Shown here: positions 7,411 through 16,810 of the stretch, piece after piece | Numbering within the stretch: the first letter of the stretch is position 1 | Layout of the letters: each line of letters starts with the position of its first letter | Source: Caballeronia ptereochthonis | Lineage (GTDB): Bacteria; Pseudomonadota; Gammaproteobacteria; Burkholderiales; Burkholderiaceae | Length of the DNA stretch: 64,000 nt | Direction: 5' to 3' | Assembly (NCBI RefSeq): GCF_001545075.1 | Contig: NZ_FCOB02000017.1 | Location: 62,001-126,000 of the forward strand | Program-made: the position numbers and the translations under genes | Notes under the pieces: model-generated | What the model was told of the DNA's origin: nothing | The model's database searches: none | Seen by the model: only the letters and a program-made list of their open reading frames with translations

Positions 7411-8861
7411 TTCGTCGTCTCCGTTTCCTTGCTCGCGGTCCTGATGACATCGTCGTCGCCGGTCACGCTCCATCCGCCGCCCAGCGAGCGATAGAGCGCC
7501 ACGGCCGCGAGCGCATGTTCGCGCTTCGATTGATTCAGCGCGTCCGCGTCGCGCAGATAGGCTTCCTGAGCGTCGAGCACATCGAGAAAGCTCGCCGCGC
7601 CGCCCTTGTACAGCTGCGTCGACAGCGTCAGCGACTGGTCGGATGCGGCGAGCGCATCGGTGAGGCGCGCGGTGGACTCGGTCGTGCTGACGAGATCGCT
7701 GCGCGTGTCCTCGACGTCCTTCAGCGCTTCGAGCATCGTCTGGCGCAGATGCAGTTCCGACTCGCGCATCCTGCTCTCGTTCTGCTCGATCTCCGCCGTG
7801 ATGCGTCCCGCGTTGAAGATCGGGCTCGTCGCGTTGAGCGCGGCGGAAAAGAGGTTGTCGGTCAGCGTCGGCAAGCCGAGATACGACGATGCGAGCAGGC
7901 CGTCGGACAAGCGCAGCGAGAACTTCGGATAGCGCTCTGCACGCGCGACACCCACTTCCGCCGCGCGCTGCTGCACGCCCGCATAGGCGACGAGCACATC
8001 CGGGCGACGCAGCAGGGCCTCGGACGGCAGCATCTGCGGCGCGCCGTTCGCCGGCATCGGAATCACGGGCGTGGCGCCGGGATGCGCGAGCATCAGCTTG
8101 TCGATGGACTCCGGCGTGCGCCCCGAATACACGGCGATCAGGCTCAACTGATGCTGGATCGTCGCCTGCGTGCGCGGGATGCGCGATTGCAGGTCGCTCA
8201 GTTGATTCTGCGCACGTGCGACGTCGAGCCGGGTCGACAGGCCGTATTGCAGGCGGCGCTGGGTGAGCCTGAGCGCGCGCTCGCGGATCGCCTGATTGTC
8301 CTGCAGGATCTTCAGCTCGGCTTGCGCCCAGCGCAAATCGACGTACGCACCCGCCGTATTCGCCGCGAGCGCGAGCCGCACCTGATCCGCCGCATGCTCG
8401 CGTCCGACGAGCTGCGCCTGCGAGGCCAGCAGTTCGAGCCGCTCGCCGCCGAATACGTCGGGCGTCCAGCTGAGCGTCAGGCCAATGCCCGCCTGCCGCA
8501 CGTAGCCGAGCGGCGGCGGCGTGTTCTGGCGCGTATCGGAGGCGGCGGCATTCGCATCGAGTTGCGGCAGGAGCGCTGCACGGCGTTGCGTCGTGAGCGC
8601 CTGAGCCTGTTTCACGCGCTCGACGGCCGCCTGCAAGTCGAGGTTGTCATTCAGCACCGACGCAACCAGTTCATGCATCACCGGATCGTTGAACTGATTC
8701 CACCAGGCGACGGGATCGGCCGCGATTTTCGGCGCCTCGACGCTCCAGTCGGCGGGCGCGGCCGCGTTGACGGTCGCGGGAAGGTCGGCGTGCGTCGCGG
8801 GCTGCACTGCACACGCGGCAAGCGAAACACACGCGAGTATTTCGACAAAAAGTCTCTTCAT
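7407..8861 (-). CDS. Efflux outer membrane factor, NodT/OprM-type lipoprotein
   Basis: 484 aa. The N-terminus is a lipoprotein signal with lipobox L-A-A-C (acylated Cys17). The rest fits two OEP (TolC-like) repeats rich in heptad helices, with motifs such as W-W-N-Q-F-N-D-P near residue 53, LSWTPDVFGGER, and the C-terminal LSTQLYKGGAASFLDVLDAQ. Such proteins form the trimeric outer-membrane channel for RND or MFS tripartite pumps. It lies directly downstream of the emrB-like MFS gene (27-bp gap) and overlaps the thioesterase start by 4 bp. With the two upstream genes it would form a complete tripartite exporter. Confidence 0.9.
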   Translation of the reverse strand: MKRLFVEILACVSLAACAVQPATHADLPATVNAAAPADWSVEAPKIAADPVAWWNQFNDPVMHELVASVLNDNLDLQAAVERVKQAQALTTQRRAALLPQLDANAAASDTRQNTPPPLGYVRQAGIGLTLSWTPDVFGGERLELLASQAQLVGREHAADQVRLALAANTAGAYVDLRWAQAELKILQDNQAIRERALRLTQRRLQYGLSTRLDVARAQNQLSDLQSRIPRTQATIQHQLSLIAVYSGRTPESIDKLMLAHPGATPVIPMPANGAPQMLPSEALLRRPDVLVAYAGVQQRAAEVGVARAERYPKFSLRLSDGLLASSYLGLPTLTDNLFSAALNATSPIFNAGRITAEIEQNESRMRESELHLRQTMLEALKDVEDTRSDLVSTTESTARLTDALAASDQSLTLSTQLYKGGAASFLDVLDAQEAYLRDADALNQSKREHALAAVALYRSLGGGWSVTGDDDVIRTASKETETTK

Positions 8862-8888
8862 GATCGAAGCATCCAGACTAGGCTTGGT

Positions 8889-10463
8889 TCAATGCGCATC
8901 GGACGAAGGCGGCGCGCTCGTGATCGGCCTGGCGAACGTCACCGTGACGAGGCCGAACAGAAAGCACAGCGCGAGTATGTAGAAGCAATCGGCGAAGGTC
9001 AGCACGAGCGCTTCGCGCATGACGAGCGCCTGCAGCGACGCGAGTCCCGCTTGCGAGGCGTTCAGCGCATCGCCGGCGACGGACGCCAGATGCGCCGAGC
9101 TGCGCGCGAGCAGATCGTCGATGACGGGGCGGCCGATCGTCACGTTCTCGTTCAGGCGCAGGTAATGCAGGTTCAGACGGTCGTTGAGCATCGTCGCGCT
9201 CACGGCAATGCCGATCGCGCCGCCGAGATTGCGCATCAGATTGAAGAGCCCGCTCGCCGATTTGAGCCGCGATGGCGGCAGCGAACCGAGCGCCATCGTG
9301 ACGATCGGCGGCACCGCGAATTGCTGGCCGATGCCGCGCAGCGCCTGCGGCAGGAGGAATTGCTGCCAGCCCCAGTCGTGCGTGAGCGGCGTATAGAAGT
9401 AACAGCCCGCGCCGAAGCAGACCAGACCGAACGCAAGCAGCACTCGCATGTCGATGAAGCGCGACGCGACGCCGTACACGCCGATCGAGAGCAACTGGAA
9501 GCAGCCGACCGAAAGCAGCGCGAGCCCGGTATGCAGCGAATCGAAGCCGCGCACGCGGGCGAGGAACACCGGCGTGAGAAACACCGACACGAAGATGCCG
9601 ATGCCCGTCACGAACGACAGCAGGCTGCCGATCGCGAAGTTGCGCACCGCGAGCGCGCGCAGATCGACGATCGGGTCCTTCGCCGTGAACGCGTGCACGA
9701 GGAAAAGGAAGCCGCAGATCGCGGAGATCCAGGTACACGCGACTATGACGTGATCGCCGAACCAGTTCTTGCGCGGGCCTTCTTCGAGCACGTATTCCAG
9801 ACAGCCGAGAAAGCCCGACATCAAGGCGATGCCGAGATAATCGCCCTTCTTCAGCAGCGACAGATCGGGGGCGTCGATATGCACGTACTTCGGCACCAGC
9901 AGCGCGACGACGAGACCGGGCACCACGTTCAGATAGAAGAGCCAGTGCCACGACCACTGATCGGTGATCCATCCGCCGATCACCGGACCAACCGCGGGCG
10001 CGAGCGAGGCCAGGGCGCCGATGGTCGTAGATGCAATCAATCGCTGCTTGCCCGGGAAGATCACGAACGCGGTGGTGAAGACGGTCGGGATCATCGCGGC
10101 GCCGAGCGCGCCTTGCAGGCCGCGAAACAGGATCATCGAATTGATGTCCCACGCCATGCCGCACAGCATGCTCGTGATGGTGAAGCCGACCGCCGACGCG
10201 ACGAAAAGCCAGCGCGTGGAAAACACTTTCGAGAGCCAGCCCGACATCGGAATGACGAGAATCTCCGCGATCAGATACGAAGTCTGCACCCAGGACAGCT
10301 CGTCCTGGCTCGCGGAAAGCCCGCCGCCGATGTCCTTCAGCGACGACGCGACGATCTGGATATCGAGCGTCGCCATGAAGAAGCCGAGGCACATCAGCGC
10401 GAACGCGAACACGCGCTGCCTTATCGGCTGGCTCGCGGGATCGAAGGGAACGGCGTGAGTCAT
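8889..10463 (-). CDS. emrB: DHA2-family MFS multidrug exporter (EmrB-like)
   Basis: 524 aa with about 14 hydrophobic segments, as in the DHA2 drug:H+ antiporter family. The first helix carries the typical LGFFMATLDIQIVASSL motif and the following loop gives W-V-Q-T-S-Y-L-I-A-E; motif C-like GPVIGGWITD occurs near residue 165. The chosen ATG begins MTHAVPFDP, right after the stop of the HlyD gene (11-bp gap), with GGAG before it. It should be the inner-membrane pump working with the HlyD adaptor and the OprM-like channel encoded either side. The substrate is unknown; EmrB homologues export hydrophobic compounds or fatty acids. Confidence 0.92.
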   Translation of the reverse strand: MTHAVPFDPASQPIRQRVFAFALMCLGFFMATLDIQIVASSLKDIGGGLSASQDELSWVQTSYLIAEILVIPMSGWLSKVFSTRWLFVASAVGFTITSMLCGMAWDINSMILFRGLQGALGAAMIPTVFTTAFVIFPGKQRLIASTTIGALASLAPAVGPVIGGWITDQWSWHWLFYLNVVPGLVVALLVPKYVHIDAPDLSLLKKGDYLGIALMSGFLGCLEYVLEEGPRKNWFGDHVIVACTWISAICGFLFLVHAFTAKDPIVDLRALAVRNFAIGSLLSFVTGIGIFVSVFLTPVFLARVRGFDSLHTGLALLSVGCFQLLSIGVYGVASRFIDMRVLLAFGLVCFGAGCYFYTPLTHDWGWQQFLLPQALRGIGQQFAVPPIVTMALGSLPPSRLKSASGLFNLMRNLGGAIGIAVSATMLNDRLNLHYLRLNENVTIGRPVIDDLLARSSAHLASVAGDALNASQAGLASLQALVMREALVLTFADCFYILALCFLFGLVTVTFARPITSAPPSSDAH

Positions 10464-10474
10464 GATTGGGCTCC

Positions 10475-11566
10475 TCAGCCGTTCGCCTGCTTGCGGAGAT
10501 GAACCTTGACCGTCGCCGAAAGACCGGGGCGCAGCACCGGCTCCATGCCCTTCGGCACGTCGAGGCGAATGCGCACCGGCACGCGCTGCACGATCTTCGT
10601 GAAGTTGCCGGTGGCGTTCTCGGCGGGCAGCACGCTGAAGGTCGCGCCGGTGGCGGGCGCAAGGCTCTCGACGTGGCCCGTGAGCGGCACGCTCGACGCA
10701 TCGAGCTCGACATCCGCCTCGTCGCCGGCGTGCATCTTCTTCAGCTGATCCTCCTTGAAGTTCGCGTCGACCCAGAGGCCCGTCGAAGGCACGATCGTCA
10801 GGAGCGACGTGCCGACGTTCGCGAGCACGCCCACGCGCGCCGTGCGATTGCCGACGTAACCATCGACGGGCGAGCGGATCGTCGTGTACTCGACGTTCAG
10901 CTCCGCGACGCGCCGCGCCGCTTCGGCAGTGGCGACGCGCGCCTGCGCATCCGCGATCTGCGCCTCGATCACGCTCGACTGGCGTCTGGCCGCAAGGAGC
11001 GACGCGCCGCTGCGATCCAGCGCCGCCTGCGCTTTCGTGTAGTCGGCGTCCGCGCGTTCGACGATCTGGTTCGACACGGCATCGTCCTTCACGAGCTCGC
11101 GATAGCGCGAGCGGTCCTGCGCGCTGCGCGTGAGCTCCGCCGACGACGCGTGCACTTCCGCCTGCTGCTGATTGATGACCGCCGCCTGCAGCGCGTCTTT
11201 CGCCTGCAACTCGACGACCGCCGCGCGTGCGCTCGACACTTCCGCGCTGGCCTGCGCAAGGCGTGCGTCGTAGTCGCGCGAATCGAGGCGGATCAGCACC
11301 TGGCCCGCCTTGACGCGCTGGTTGTCCTGCACCAGCACATCGGCGACGAACCCGTTCACCTTCGGCGCAAGCACGGTGACGTCGCCGCCGACGTAGGCAT
11401 CGTCGGTCGTTTCGACGAAGCGCAGCACGAGCGCCCACCAGGTCGCCGCGGCGATCAGCACGAGCCCGACCAGGCCGAGCGCGAGCAGCATCCAGGGAAT
11501 GCGGCGCGCGGGCCCCGCCAGAGCGGGCGCCGCGACCGACGGGAGATTCGTCGTAGGAGTCGTCAT
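10475..11566 (-). CDS. emrA: HlyD-family periplasmic adaptor (EmrA-like)
   Basis: 363 aa. A short cytosolic N-terminus and one transmembrane helix (about residues 20-42) lead into the biotinyl-lipoyl half-motif (V-E-T-T-D-D-A-Y-V-G-G-D-V-T), a long alpha-hairpin of Ala/Gln-rich heptads (about 95-190) and the closing beta-barrel (TIRSPVDGYVGNR). This is the EmrA arrangement bridging an MFS pump to an outer-membrane channel. ATG at 11566 gives the normal short N-terminus; a farther in-frame ATG would extend across the operator-like site. It is the first gene of the emrA-emrB-OMF-thioesterase operon. Confidence 0.92.
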   Translation of the reverse strand: MTTPTTNLPSVAAPALAGPARRIPWMLLALGLVGLVLIAAATWWALVLRFVETTDDAYVGGDVTVLAPKVNGFVADVLVQDNQRVKAGQVLIRLDSRDYDARLAQASAEVSSARAAVVELQAKDALQAAVINQQQAEVHASSAELTRSAQDRSRYRELVKDDAVSNQIVERADADYTKAQAALDRSGASLLAARRQSSVIEAQIADAQARVATAEAARRVAELNVEYTTIRSPVDGYVGNRTARVGVLANVGTSLLTIVPSTGLWVDANFKEDQLKKMHAGDEADVELDASSVPLTGHVESLAPATGATFSVLPAENATGNFTKIVQRVPVRIRLDVPKGMEPVLRPGLSATVKVHLRKQANG

Positions 11567-11577
11567 TTGCGTTATAA

Positions 11578-11660
11578 GTGTATATGCACAATTAAAATCG
11601 GAAAAAAGGCAACTTTCGCTGCCCGTCATGAAGCGGAAGACTAGTTGTGCATATGCACAA
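11578..11660. promoter_or_regulatory. Operator-like palindromes upstream of the emr operon
   Basis: TTGTGCATATGCACAA (11645-11660) is a perfect 16-bp palindrome. A second, imperfect copy with the same right half ATATGCACAA sits at 11582-11591, 69 bp away and only 16 bp before the emrA start codon. Duplicated palindromes of this size around a pump promoter suit a dimeric repressor of the MarR or TetR type. No such regulator is next door (the adjacent gene is LysR), so the protein that binds is unknown. Confidence 0.5.
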
Positions 11661-11708
11661 AGTCAACCGTCATGGAAGACACGATTGAATAACGCTGCCG
11701 GAAAGAAT

Positions 11709-11740
11709 CCGGCAAAGCTTGCCACGCAAGGCTTTGCCGG
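11709..11740 (-). terminator. Stem-loop after the LysR gene
   Basis: CCGGCAAAGC (11709-11718) pairs with GCTTTGCCGG (11731-11740) around a 12-nt loop that is itself partly self-complementary. It abuts the LysR stop codon. On the - strand it is followed by ATTCTTTCC, a weak T-tract, so termination before the emr operon is plausible but may be leaky. Confidence 0.6.
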
Positions 11741-12682
11741 TCAGGCTTGCGGCGTCGCGACCAGTGGCGGCTCGTCGAGCAACCTGGCTTCGTCGGCGCA
11801 AAAGCGCACCGCATGCTCGACGAATGCGCGCACCTTGGCGGGCAGCAGCGCGCGCGTGCTGTAGGCAATGCGGATCTCGATGGCGGAATCGACGCGCTCA
11901 TAGGCGTCGAGCAGCGTGACGAGCCGGCCCGCGGCGAGCTCGCGGCCGACGAGCGCGGTAGGCAGCACGCCGATCCCGAAGCCCTGCAGCACCATCTCGC
12001 GATTGAACACCGCGCTGTTGGACGAGATGTCGTGATTGAGCGGCACGCGCACCTCCTCCCCGCCGATGCGAAACGTGAGCGCGGGCTTGCGGATCGACGC
12101 GGACATCGGCACGAACGCGTGATCGGCCAGTTCGGATGGATGGCGCGGCGCGGGACGTTGCGCGAGATAGGCGGGACTCGCCACGAGCACGAGCGGAATG
12201 GTTTCGAGCAGACGCGTGACGGCCGTGTCGGTGGACAGCATGAAGGGCAGCACGATCGCGAGATCGTAGCCCTCGCCGACGAGATCGACGGGCCGCTCGG
12301 TCAGCGTGACGTCGAGGCGCACGTGCGGATGGGCGCGGCGGAAGCTCGCGACGAGCGGCGTGTAGCGGCTCGTCATCACGGTCGTATGCGCGACCAGCCG
12401 CAATAGACCCGTCGCCTCGCTCGCGCGGTTCGACGCGCGCTCTTCCATCGCCTGGAGTTCGTCGAGCAGGCGCGAGCAGTCGGCAAAGAAACGCTCGGCG
12501 GTCTCGGTGAGCGAGATCTGCCGGGTCGTGCGGTTGAAGAGCCGGCTGCCGAGCCGCTCCTCCAGACCCGCGATCGCGCGCGAGACGACCGGCGGCGACA
12601 AGCCGAGTATGTCGGCGGCACGCGCGAAGCTCTTTGCTTCGACCACCGTGCAGAACACCTTCAGGCTCGTCAGATAGTCCAT
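11741..12682 (-). CDS. LysR-family transcriptional regulator
   Basis: 313 aa. The N-terminal winged HTH (MDYLTSLKVFCTVVEAKSFA… PPVVSRAIAGLEERLGSRLF) is followed by the RTTR-x-x-x-L-T-E linker helix and a periplasmic-binding-like effector domain. The start at MDYLTS matches the family's usual first residues. It is divergent from the carboxymuconolactone decarboxylase-like gene (199-bp spacer), the conventional target position for a LysR regulator, and lies upstream of the emr operon on the same strand. Either could be its target. The effector is unknown. Confidence 0.9.
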   Translation of the reverse strand: MDYLTSLKVFCTVVEAKSFARAADILGLSPPVVSRAIAGLEERLGSRLFNRTTRQISLTETAERFFADCSRLLDELQAMEERASNRASEATGLLRLVAHTTVMTSRYTPLVASFRRAHPHVRLDVTLTERPVDLVGEGYDLAIVLPFMLSTDTAVTRLLETIPLVLVASPAYLAQRPAPRHPSELADHAFVPMSASIRKPALTFRIGGEEVRVPLNHDISSNSAVFNREMVLQGFGIGVLPTALVGRELAAGRLVTLLDAYERVDSAIEIRIAYSTRALLPAKVRAFVEHAVRFCADEARLLDEPPLVATPQA

Positions 12683-12881
12683 GTGCGTATTCGCGATGCG
12701 TGCGGATGCCAAGTCCCGATCATGGCATGAAGCGGCGCGAGATGCCCGATCCGCGCTGCCATTGCAGCTTGAGACGATCGCGCGGCTTTGCGAGCCGAAC
12801 GAGCATTCACGCGGGAAAGGCATGCGCCTACAGTTCAACCCATGCCATGCAGATGGCCCATCACCGAACCAGGAGCACACC

Positions 12882-13418
12882 ATGTCTCGTCTTTCCCAAA
12901 TCAACGTCAATGAAGCCACCGGCGCCGCCGCGGAGCTCTTCGCCGCGATCAGGAAGGCCGCCGGCCGCGTGCCGAACGCCTACGCGACCATCGGCACGCA
13001 CAGCCCCGGCGCCCTCGGCGCCGCGCTCGCGAACGATGCGATCCTCGCGAAGAGCAGCCTCGACAAGGCCGACGCCGAAGCGATCAAGCTTGCCGTGAGC
13101 GAACTCGCGGGTTGTGATTACTGTGCCGCCGCGCATACGGTCGTCGGCAAGATGGTCGGGCTCACGCAGAAGGAAACGCAGCAGATCCGCGCGGGCGAAG
13201 CGACCGGCAACGCGAAGCGCGATGCGCTCGTGCGCTTCGTGCGGCATGTGGCGGGTTCCACCGGCACCATCGACGCCGCGCGCCTGAACGAATTGCGCGA
13301 AGCAGGCTACTCGGAAGCGCAAGTGGTCGACACACTGTTCGCGATGAGCGTCATCAATTTCACGAACCTCGTGAACCGCGTGAACGACACGACGCTCGAC
13401 TTTCCCGCGCTCGCCTGA
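12882..13418 (+). CDS. Carboxymuconolactone decarboxylase/AhpD-like protein
   Basis: 178 aa, all-helical AhpD-like fold. The key motif is ELAGCDYCAAAHT near residue 75: the CxxC pair with the following His gives peroxidase or disulfide-reductase activity in AhpD-type members, rather than lactone decarboxylation. The rest (GRVPNAYATIGTHSPGALGAAL; REAGYSEAQVVDTLFAMSVINFTNLVNRVNDT) matches the uncharacterised peroxidase-related branch. AGGAG lies 9 bp before ATG. It is divergent from a LysR gene, which probably controls it in response to oxidative or electrophile stress (inferred). Confidence 0.87.
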   Translation: MSRLSQINVNEATGAAAELFAAIRKAAGRVPNAYATIGTHSPGALGAALANDAILAKSSLDKADAEAIKLAVSELAGCDYCAAAHTVVGKMVGLTQKETQQIRAGEATGNAKRDALVRFVRHVAGSTGTIDAARLNELREAGYSEAQVVDTLFAMSVINFTNLVNRVNDTTLDFPALA

Positions 13419-13424
13419 AGCGCA

Positions 13425-14198
13425 TCAGGCTGCGTTCGAGCCCTTGGTGAACCGGTCGATGACGGTGCTCACGATATCGACCGGCACCGGAAAGATGATC
13501 GTGGAGTTCTTGTCGCTGGCGATCGTCGTCAGGGTTTGCAGATAGCGCAGCTGCATCGCCTGCGGCGCCTGCGCCAGCATCTGCGCCGCTTGCAGCAGCT
13601 TCTCGGAGGCCTGCAGCTCGCCTTCCGCATGAATGATCTTTGCGCGGCGCTCGCGCTCCGCTTCGGCCTGCCGGGCGATCGCGCGGATCATCGTCTCGTT
13701 GATGTCAACGTCCTTGATCTCCACGTTCGATACCTTGATGCCCCACGCATCCGTCTGGGAATCGAGCACGCGCTGGATGTCGCTGTTCAGGCGCTCGCGC
13801 TCGGACAGCAGTTCGTCGAGCTCGTGCTTGCCGAGGATCGCGCGCAGCGTGGTCTGCGAAAGCTGGCTCGTCGCTTCGAGAAAGCGCGCGACCTGTATCA
13901 CCGCCTTCTCCGGATCGACGACGCGAAAGTACACGACGGCATTCACCTTCACCGACACGTTGTCGCGCGTGATGACGTCCTGCGGCGGCACGTCGAACAC
14001 GACGGTGCGCAAGTCCATGCGCACGACCTGCTGCACGACCGGAATGATCAGCACGAGCCCGGGCCCCTTCACTTTCCAGAAGCGCCCGAGCATGAACACG
14101 ACGCCGCGCTCGTACTCGCGAAAGATGCGAACCGCCGACGCCAGAAGGAAGATGACGAGTGCGATCAGGATGCCGCTGAAACCGAATGTAATCCCCAT
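13425..14198 (-). CDS. Slipin/stomatin-like SPFH membrane protein
   Basis: 257 aa. One N-terminal hydrophobic segment (about 5-25) anchors the protein, followed by the SPFH/band-7 domain: [54 protein letters not shown], and the charged C-terminal helix [17 protein letters not shown]. Slipins form ring-like oligomers in lipid microdomains and pair with NfeD-type proteases. The gene starts 25 bp after the NfeD-like protease gene on the same strand, the conserved nfeD-slipin operon. It is close to the family's usual size. Confidence 0.93.
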   Translation of the reverse strand: MGITFGFSGILIALVIFLLASAVRIFREYERGVVFMLGRFWKVKGPGLVLIIPVVQQVVRMDLRTVVFDVPPQDVITRDNVSVKVNAVVYFRVVDPEKAVIQVARFLEATSQLSQTTLRAILGKHELDELLSERERLNSDIQRVLDSQTDAWGIKVSNVEIKDVDINETMIRAIARQAEAERERRAKIIHAEGELQASEKLLQAAQMLAQAPQAMQLRYLQTLTTIASDKNSTIIFPVPVDIVSTVIDRFTKGSNAA

Positions 14199-14223
14199 TT
14201 CTCGAACCTCATTGTCAACGTGT

Positions 14224-15630
14224 TCATGAATGGCCGGTCTTGCGCTCGCCTTCGAGCGGCTCGACCGTCAGCGTGAGACCGTGACGCGAGATCACGCGCA
14301 CGCGCGCGCCTTCGCCGGGCAGCGCTTCCGGCGCGGCCGCCCGCACGCGCCAGCGCTCGCCCTGCACGCGCGCCCAGCCGCTGCCGGCATCGGACGGCGC
14401 TCCGTCGGTGCTCAGCATCACGCCGATGCTGCCCAGCATCGCTTCGCCGCCGCTCACCACGGGACGCTTGCGCGCCTTCAACGCGACGCCCGACACGGTG
14501 AAGACGAACAACGCGGTGAAGAGCGCGAGCCCGACGACGACGCCGAGCGGAATCCCGAAGCCCGGCACGTCTGTGTCGATCAGCATGAGCGCGCCGATGG
14601 CGAACGCGACGATCCCGCCGATGCCGAGCGTGCCGAAAGTCGGCAGAAACATCTCGGCGACGAGAAAGCCGAGGCCGAGCACGACCAATCCCAGTCCGAC
14701 GAAACTGATCGGCAAGAGTTGCAAGGCGAACAATCCGACGAGCAGGCAGATCGCCCCCGCGACGCCCGGCAGCACCATGCCTGGATTCGCGAACTCGAAG
14801 AACAGGCCGTACATGCCGATCATCATGAGAATGAGCGCGACGCTCGGGTCGGTGATCGTCGCGAGGAAGCGGCTGCGCCAGTCGGGCTGAAGGACGACGA
14901 TCGGCGCGCCCTTCGTCGCGAGCACGCGCGCGCCGCCGGCGGTAGTCACGCGACGGCCGTCGAGCTTCACGAGCAGGTCGGGAATGTCGGCGGCGGTCAG
15001 GTCGATCACTTTCTGTTCCAGCGCCTCGCTTGCCGACAGCGCCACCGCCTCGCGCACCGCGCGCTCGGCCCATTGCACGTTGCGTCCGCGCAATTGCGCG
15101 AGGCCGCGTATGTAGGCGGCGGCGTCCTGCATCTGCTTGCGGGTTTCGGTCGATTGCGTCTCTGCGCCCGATGCCGCCTTGCTCGCGCCGGACGGCTCGC
15201 GGTCCGGCCCGCCCATGCCGATCTGGACCGGCGACGCCGCGCCGAGGTTGGTTCCCGGCGCCATCGCCGCGATATGGCTCGCGTAGGTGATGTACGTGCC
15301 CGCGCTCGCGGCGCGCGCGCCGCTCGGTGCGATGAAAGCGGCCACCGGCACCGGCGAGGCGAGAATCGCCTGGATGATCGAGCGCATCGACAGGTCGAGT
15401 CCGCCGGGCGTGTCGAGCTCCAGCACGGCGAGTTGCGCATGCTCGTCGACGGCGCGGGCAAGCGAGCGCACGACGAAATCCGCGCTCGCCGGGCCGATCG
15501 CGCCCTTCAGCGGAATCACGACGACGGGCCCCGTCGCGGCGGCAACGTGAGTTGGCGCGAGCGCCGACGCCATCAGCAGCATTGCCGCCAGCGCGCAAAT
15601 CGACAGCCAGTGTGCGAGGTTTGTTCTCAT
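14224..15630 (-). CDS. NfeD-family membrane serine protease (ClpP-class)
   Basis: 468 aa. A signal peptide ([18 protein letters not shown]…) precedes a ClpP-like protease domain with the nucleophile in AASAGTYI and the catalytic lysine in [13 protein letters not shown]. Four to five transmembrane helices follow (about residues 250-385), then a C-terminal OB-like NfeD domain ([11 protein letters not shown]… [12 protein letters not shown]… [16 protein letters not shown]). Long NfeD1b proteins cleave stomatin/slipin partners, and the slipin gene lies directly downstream. The start is the ATG immediately before the signal peptide; an upstream ATG would add 23 arginine-rich residues that would spoil it. 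Confidence 0.9.
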   Translation of the reverse strand: MRTNLAHWLSICALAAMLLMASALAPTHVAAATGPVVVIPLKGAIGPASADFVVRSLARAVDEHAQLAVLELDTPGGLDLSMRSIIQAILASPVPVAAFIAPSGARAASAGTYITYASHIAAMAPGTNLGAASPVQIGMGGPDREPSGASKAASGAETQSTETRKQMQDAAAYIRGLAQLRGRNVQWAERAVREAVALSASEALEQKVIDLTAADIPDLLVKLDGRRVTTAGGARVLATKGAPIVVLQPDWRSRFLATITDPSVALILMMIGMYGLFFEFANPGMVLPGVAGAICLLVGLFALQLLPISFVGLGLVVLGLGFLVAEMFLPTFGTLGIGGIVAFAIGALMLIDTDVPGFGIPLGVVVGLALFTALFVFTVSGVALKARKRPVVSGGEAMLGSIGVMLSTDGAPSDAGSGWARVQGERWRVRAAAPEALPGEGARVRVISRHGLTLTVEPLEGERKTGHS

Positions 15631-15731
15631 CGGGCGAAACCCGCGACGCGCCCGCGCCGCAGGTCCTCTTCGGCGATGCCTGTCTCCGGCATCGCTCATG
15701 GTCTCCCATTAAGCTTAGGCCAATTACGCGA

Positions 15732-16229
15732 TCACGGCCGCCGCGTCGTGCGGTCGATGACCTTTTCGACATCGGCGGTCTCGCCGAGTGCGGATACGAA
15801 GCCGGACTTGTCGAAATCGCGCGCGACGCAGCCGTCGAGATAGATGAAGCGGCGCTGGATCGTCAGCCACAGGCTGGTTTTCTCGCGCCACTGCATCGAC
15901 GCGTTCAGCGAGTTCAGGCGCCGCGTCACGCTTTCCGCGATCTCCTTGTCGTAGTCGTAGCTGTTCGAGAGACGGCAGCGGCCGGCGATCCAGCAGCTGT
16001 TGCCGCGCTCGATGCGGTAGTGCGCCTCGTCGAGCCATTCCTGCTCGGTCTCGAACGGGCCGCGCGGCGCGACGCAACCGGCGACGGCGCTCGAGACGTG
16101 CAGGAAAGGATCGTTGCCGCGGTTGATCCGGGCGTCGTCGGCGCGCGCCGCGACCGGCGACGCGGCCCATATGGCGATGAGTGTCAGCATTCCGTATGCC
16201 GTTTTTCTTGTCGATAGCCATTTGCTCAT
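15732..16229 (-). CDS. Secreted protein with BON-like domain, hypothetical
   Basis: 165 aa. The N-terminal signal peptide (hydrophobic stretch MLTLIAIWAASPVAARA, cleavage after about residue 30) is followed by a Cys-containing segment (Cys at about 52, 79 and 84), then a BON-like stretch: DKEIAESVTRRLNSL, SLWLTIQRRFIYLDGCVA, ADVEKVIDRTTR. The alternation of hydrophobic residues with a central V/L-x-G turn is that of BON modules, which bind phospholipid or periplasmic ligands. The protein probably resides in the periplasm. The gene is solitary on the - strand between the NfeD and YjbQ genes. Confidence 0.65.
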   Translation of the reverse strand: MSKWLSTRKTAYGMLTLIAIWAASPVAARADDARINRGNDPFLHVSSAVAGCVAPRGPFETEQEWLDEAHYRIERGNSCWIAGRCRLSNSYDYDKEIAESVTRRLNSLNASMQWREKTSLWLTIQRRFIYLDGCVARDFDKSGFVSALGETADVEKVIDRTTRRP

Positions 16230-16352
16230 CGTGCGCGCCTTTCATCGAACCATCGTCCAGACAGCATAGTTCATCGAATCGGGACGAACCGCGCGCGTCC
16301 AACCCCGGTAAACTCGTGAAGTGACGCACCCTTTCCTCGCACCGAGACCGAC

Positions 16353-16772
16353 ATGAAACAGGCACTCCACCATCTGACGGTCGCGACAGGCTCGCGCGGC
16401 CTGCACGAAGTCACCCGCGACATCGACCACTGGATCGACCTTCAGGACATCCGCACCGGCTTGCTCACGCTGTTCTGCCGCCATACGTCGGCATCGCTGC
16501 TGATTCAGGAGAACGCCGACCCCGACGTGCGCGCGGACCTCGAACGCTATTTCGAGACAGTCGCGCCGGAAGCGCCGGGCCGCTATGTGCACGACACCGA
16601 AGGCCCCGACGACATGCCCGCGCACCTGCGCACCGCGCTCACCACCGTTCAGCTTTCGATTCCGGTCGAGGCGGGACGAATGGTGCTCGGCACGTGGCAA
16701 GGCATCTACGTGTTCGAGCATCGGACGGCATCACATGATCGCGAGCTCGTCTTGCATCTGATCGGCGAGTGA
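16353..16772 (+). CDS. YjbQ/UPF0047 family protein
   Basis: 139 aa, the normal family length. Signatures are TGSRGLHEVTRDI near the N-terminus, GLLTLFCRHTSASLLIQENADP (metal-binding His in RHTSAS and conserved ENADPDV), the HDTEGPDDMPAHL loop, and the end GTWQGIYVFEHR. Family members show weak thiamin-phosphate synthase activity in vitro and are sometimes called secondary thiamin-phosphate synthases, but their in vivo role is unclear. It lies 38 bp upstream of the ATCase gene on the same strand, possibly co-transcribed. Confidence 0.92.
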   Translation: MKQALHHLTVATGSRGLHEVTRDIDHWIDLQDIRTGLLTLFCRHTSASLLIQENADPDVRADLERYFETVAPEAPGRYVHDTEGPDDMPAHLRTALTTVQLSIPVEAGRMVLGTWQGIYVFEHRTASHDRELVLHLIGE

Positions 16773-16810
16773 CCTAATATACGCACCGCGTACATCCAGG
16801 AGCGGTGACG

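Noticed and set aside
7515..10502. Open frame of 995 codons on the + strand
   Set aside because: It is antisense to the outer-membrane factor and EmrB genes and its product is Arg/His/Glu-rich without any domain; long antisense frames are expected in GC-rich DNA.
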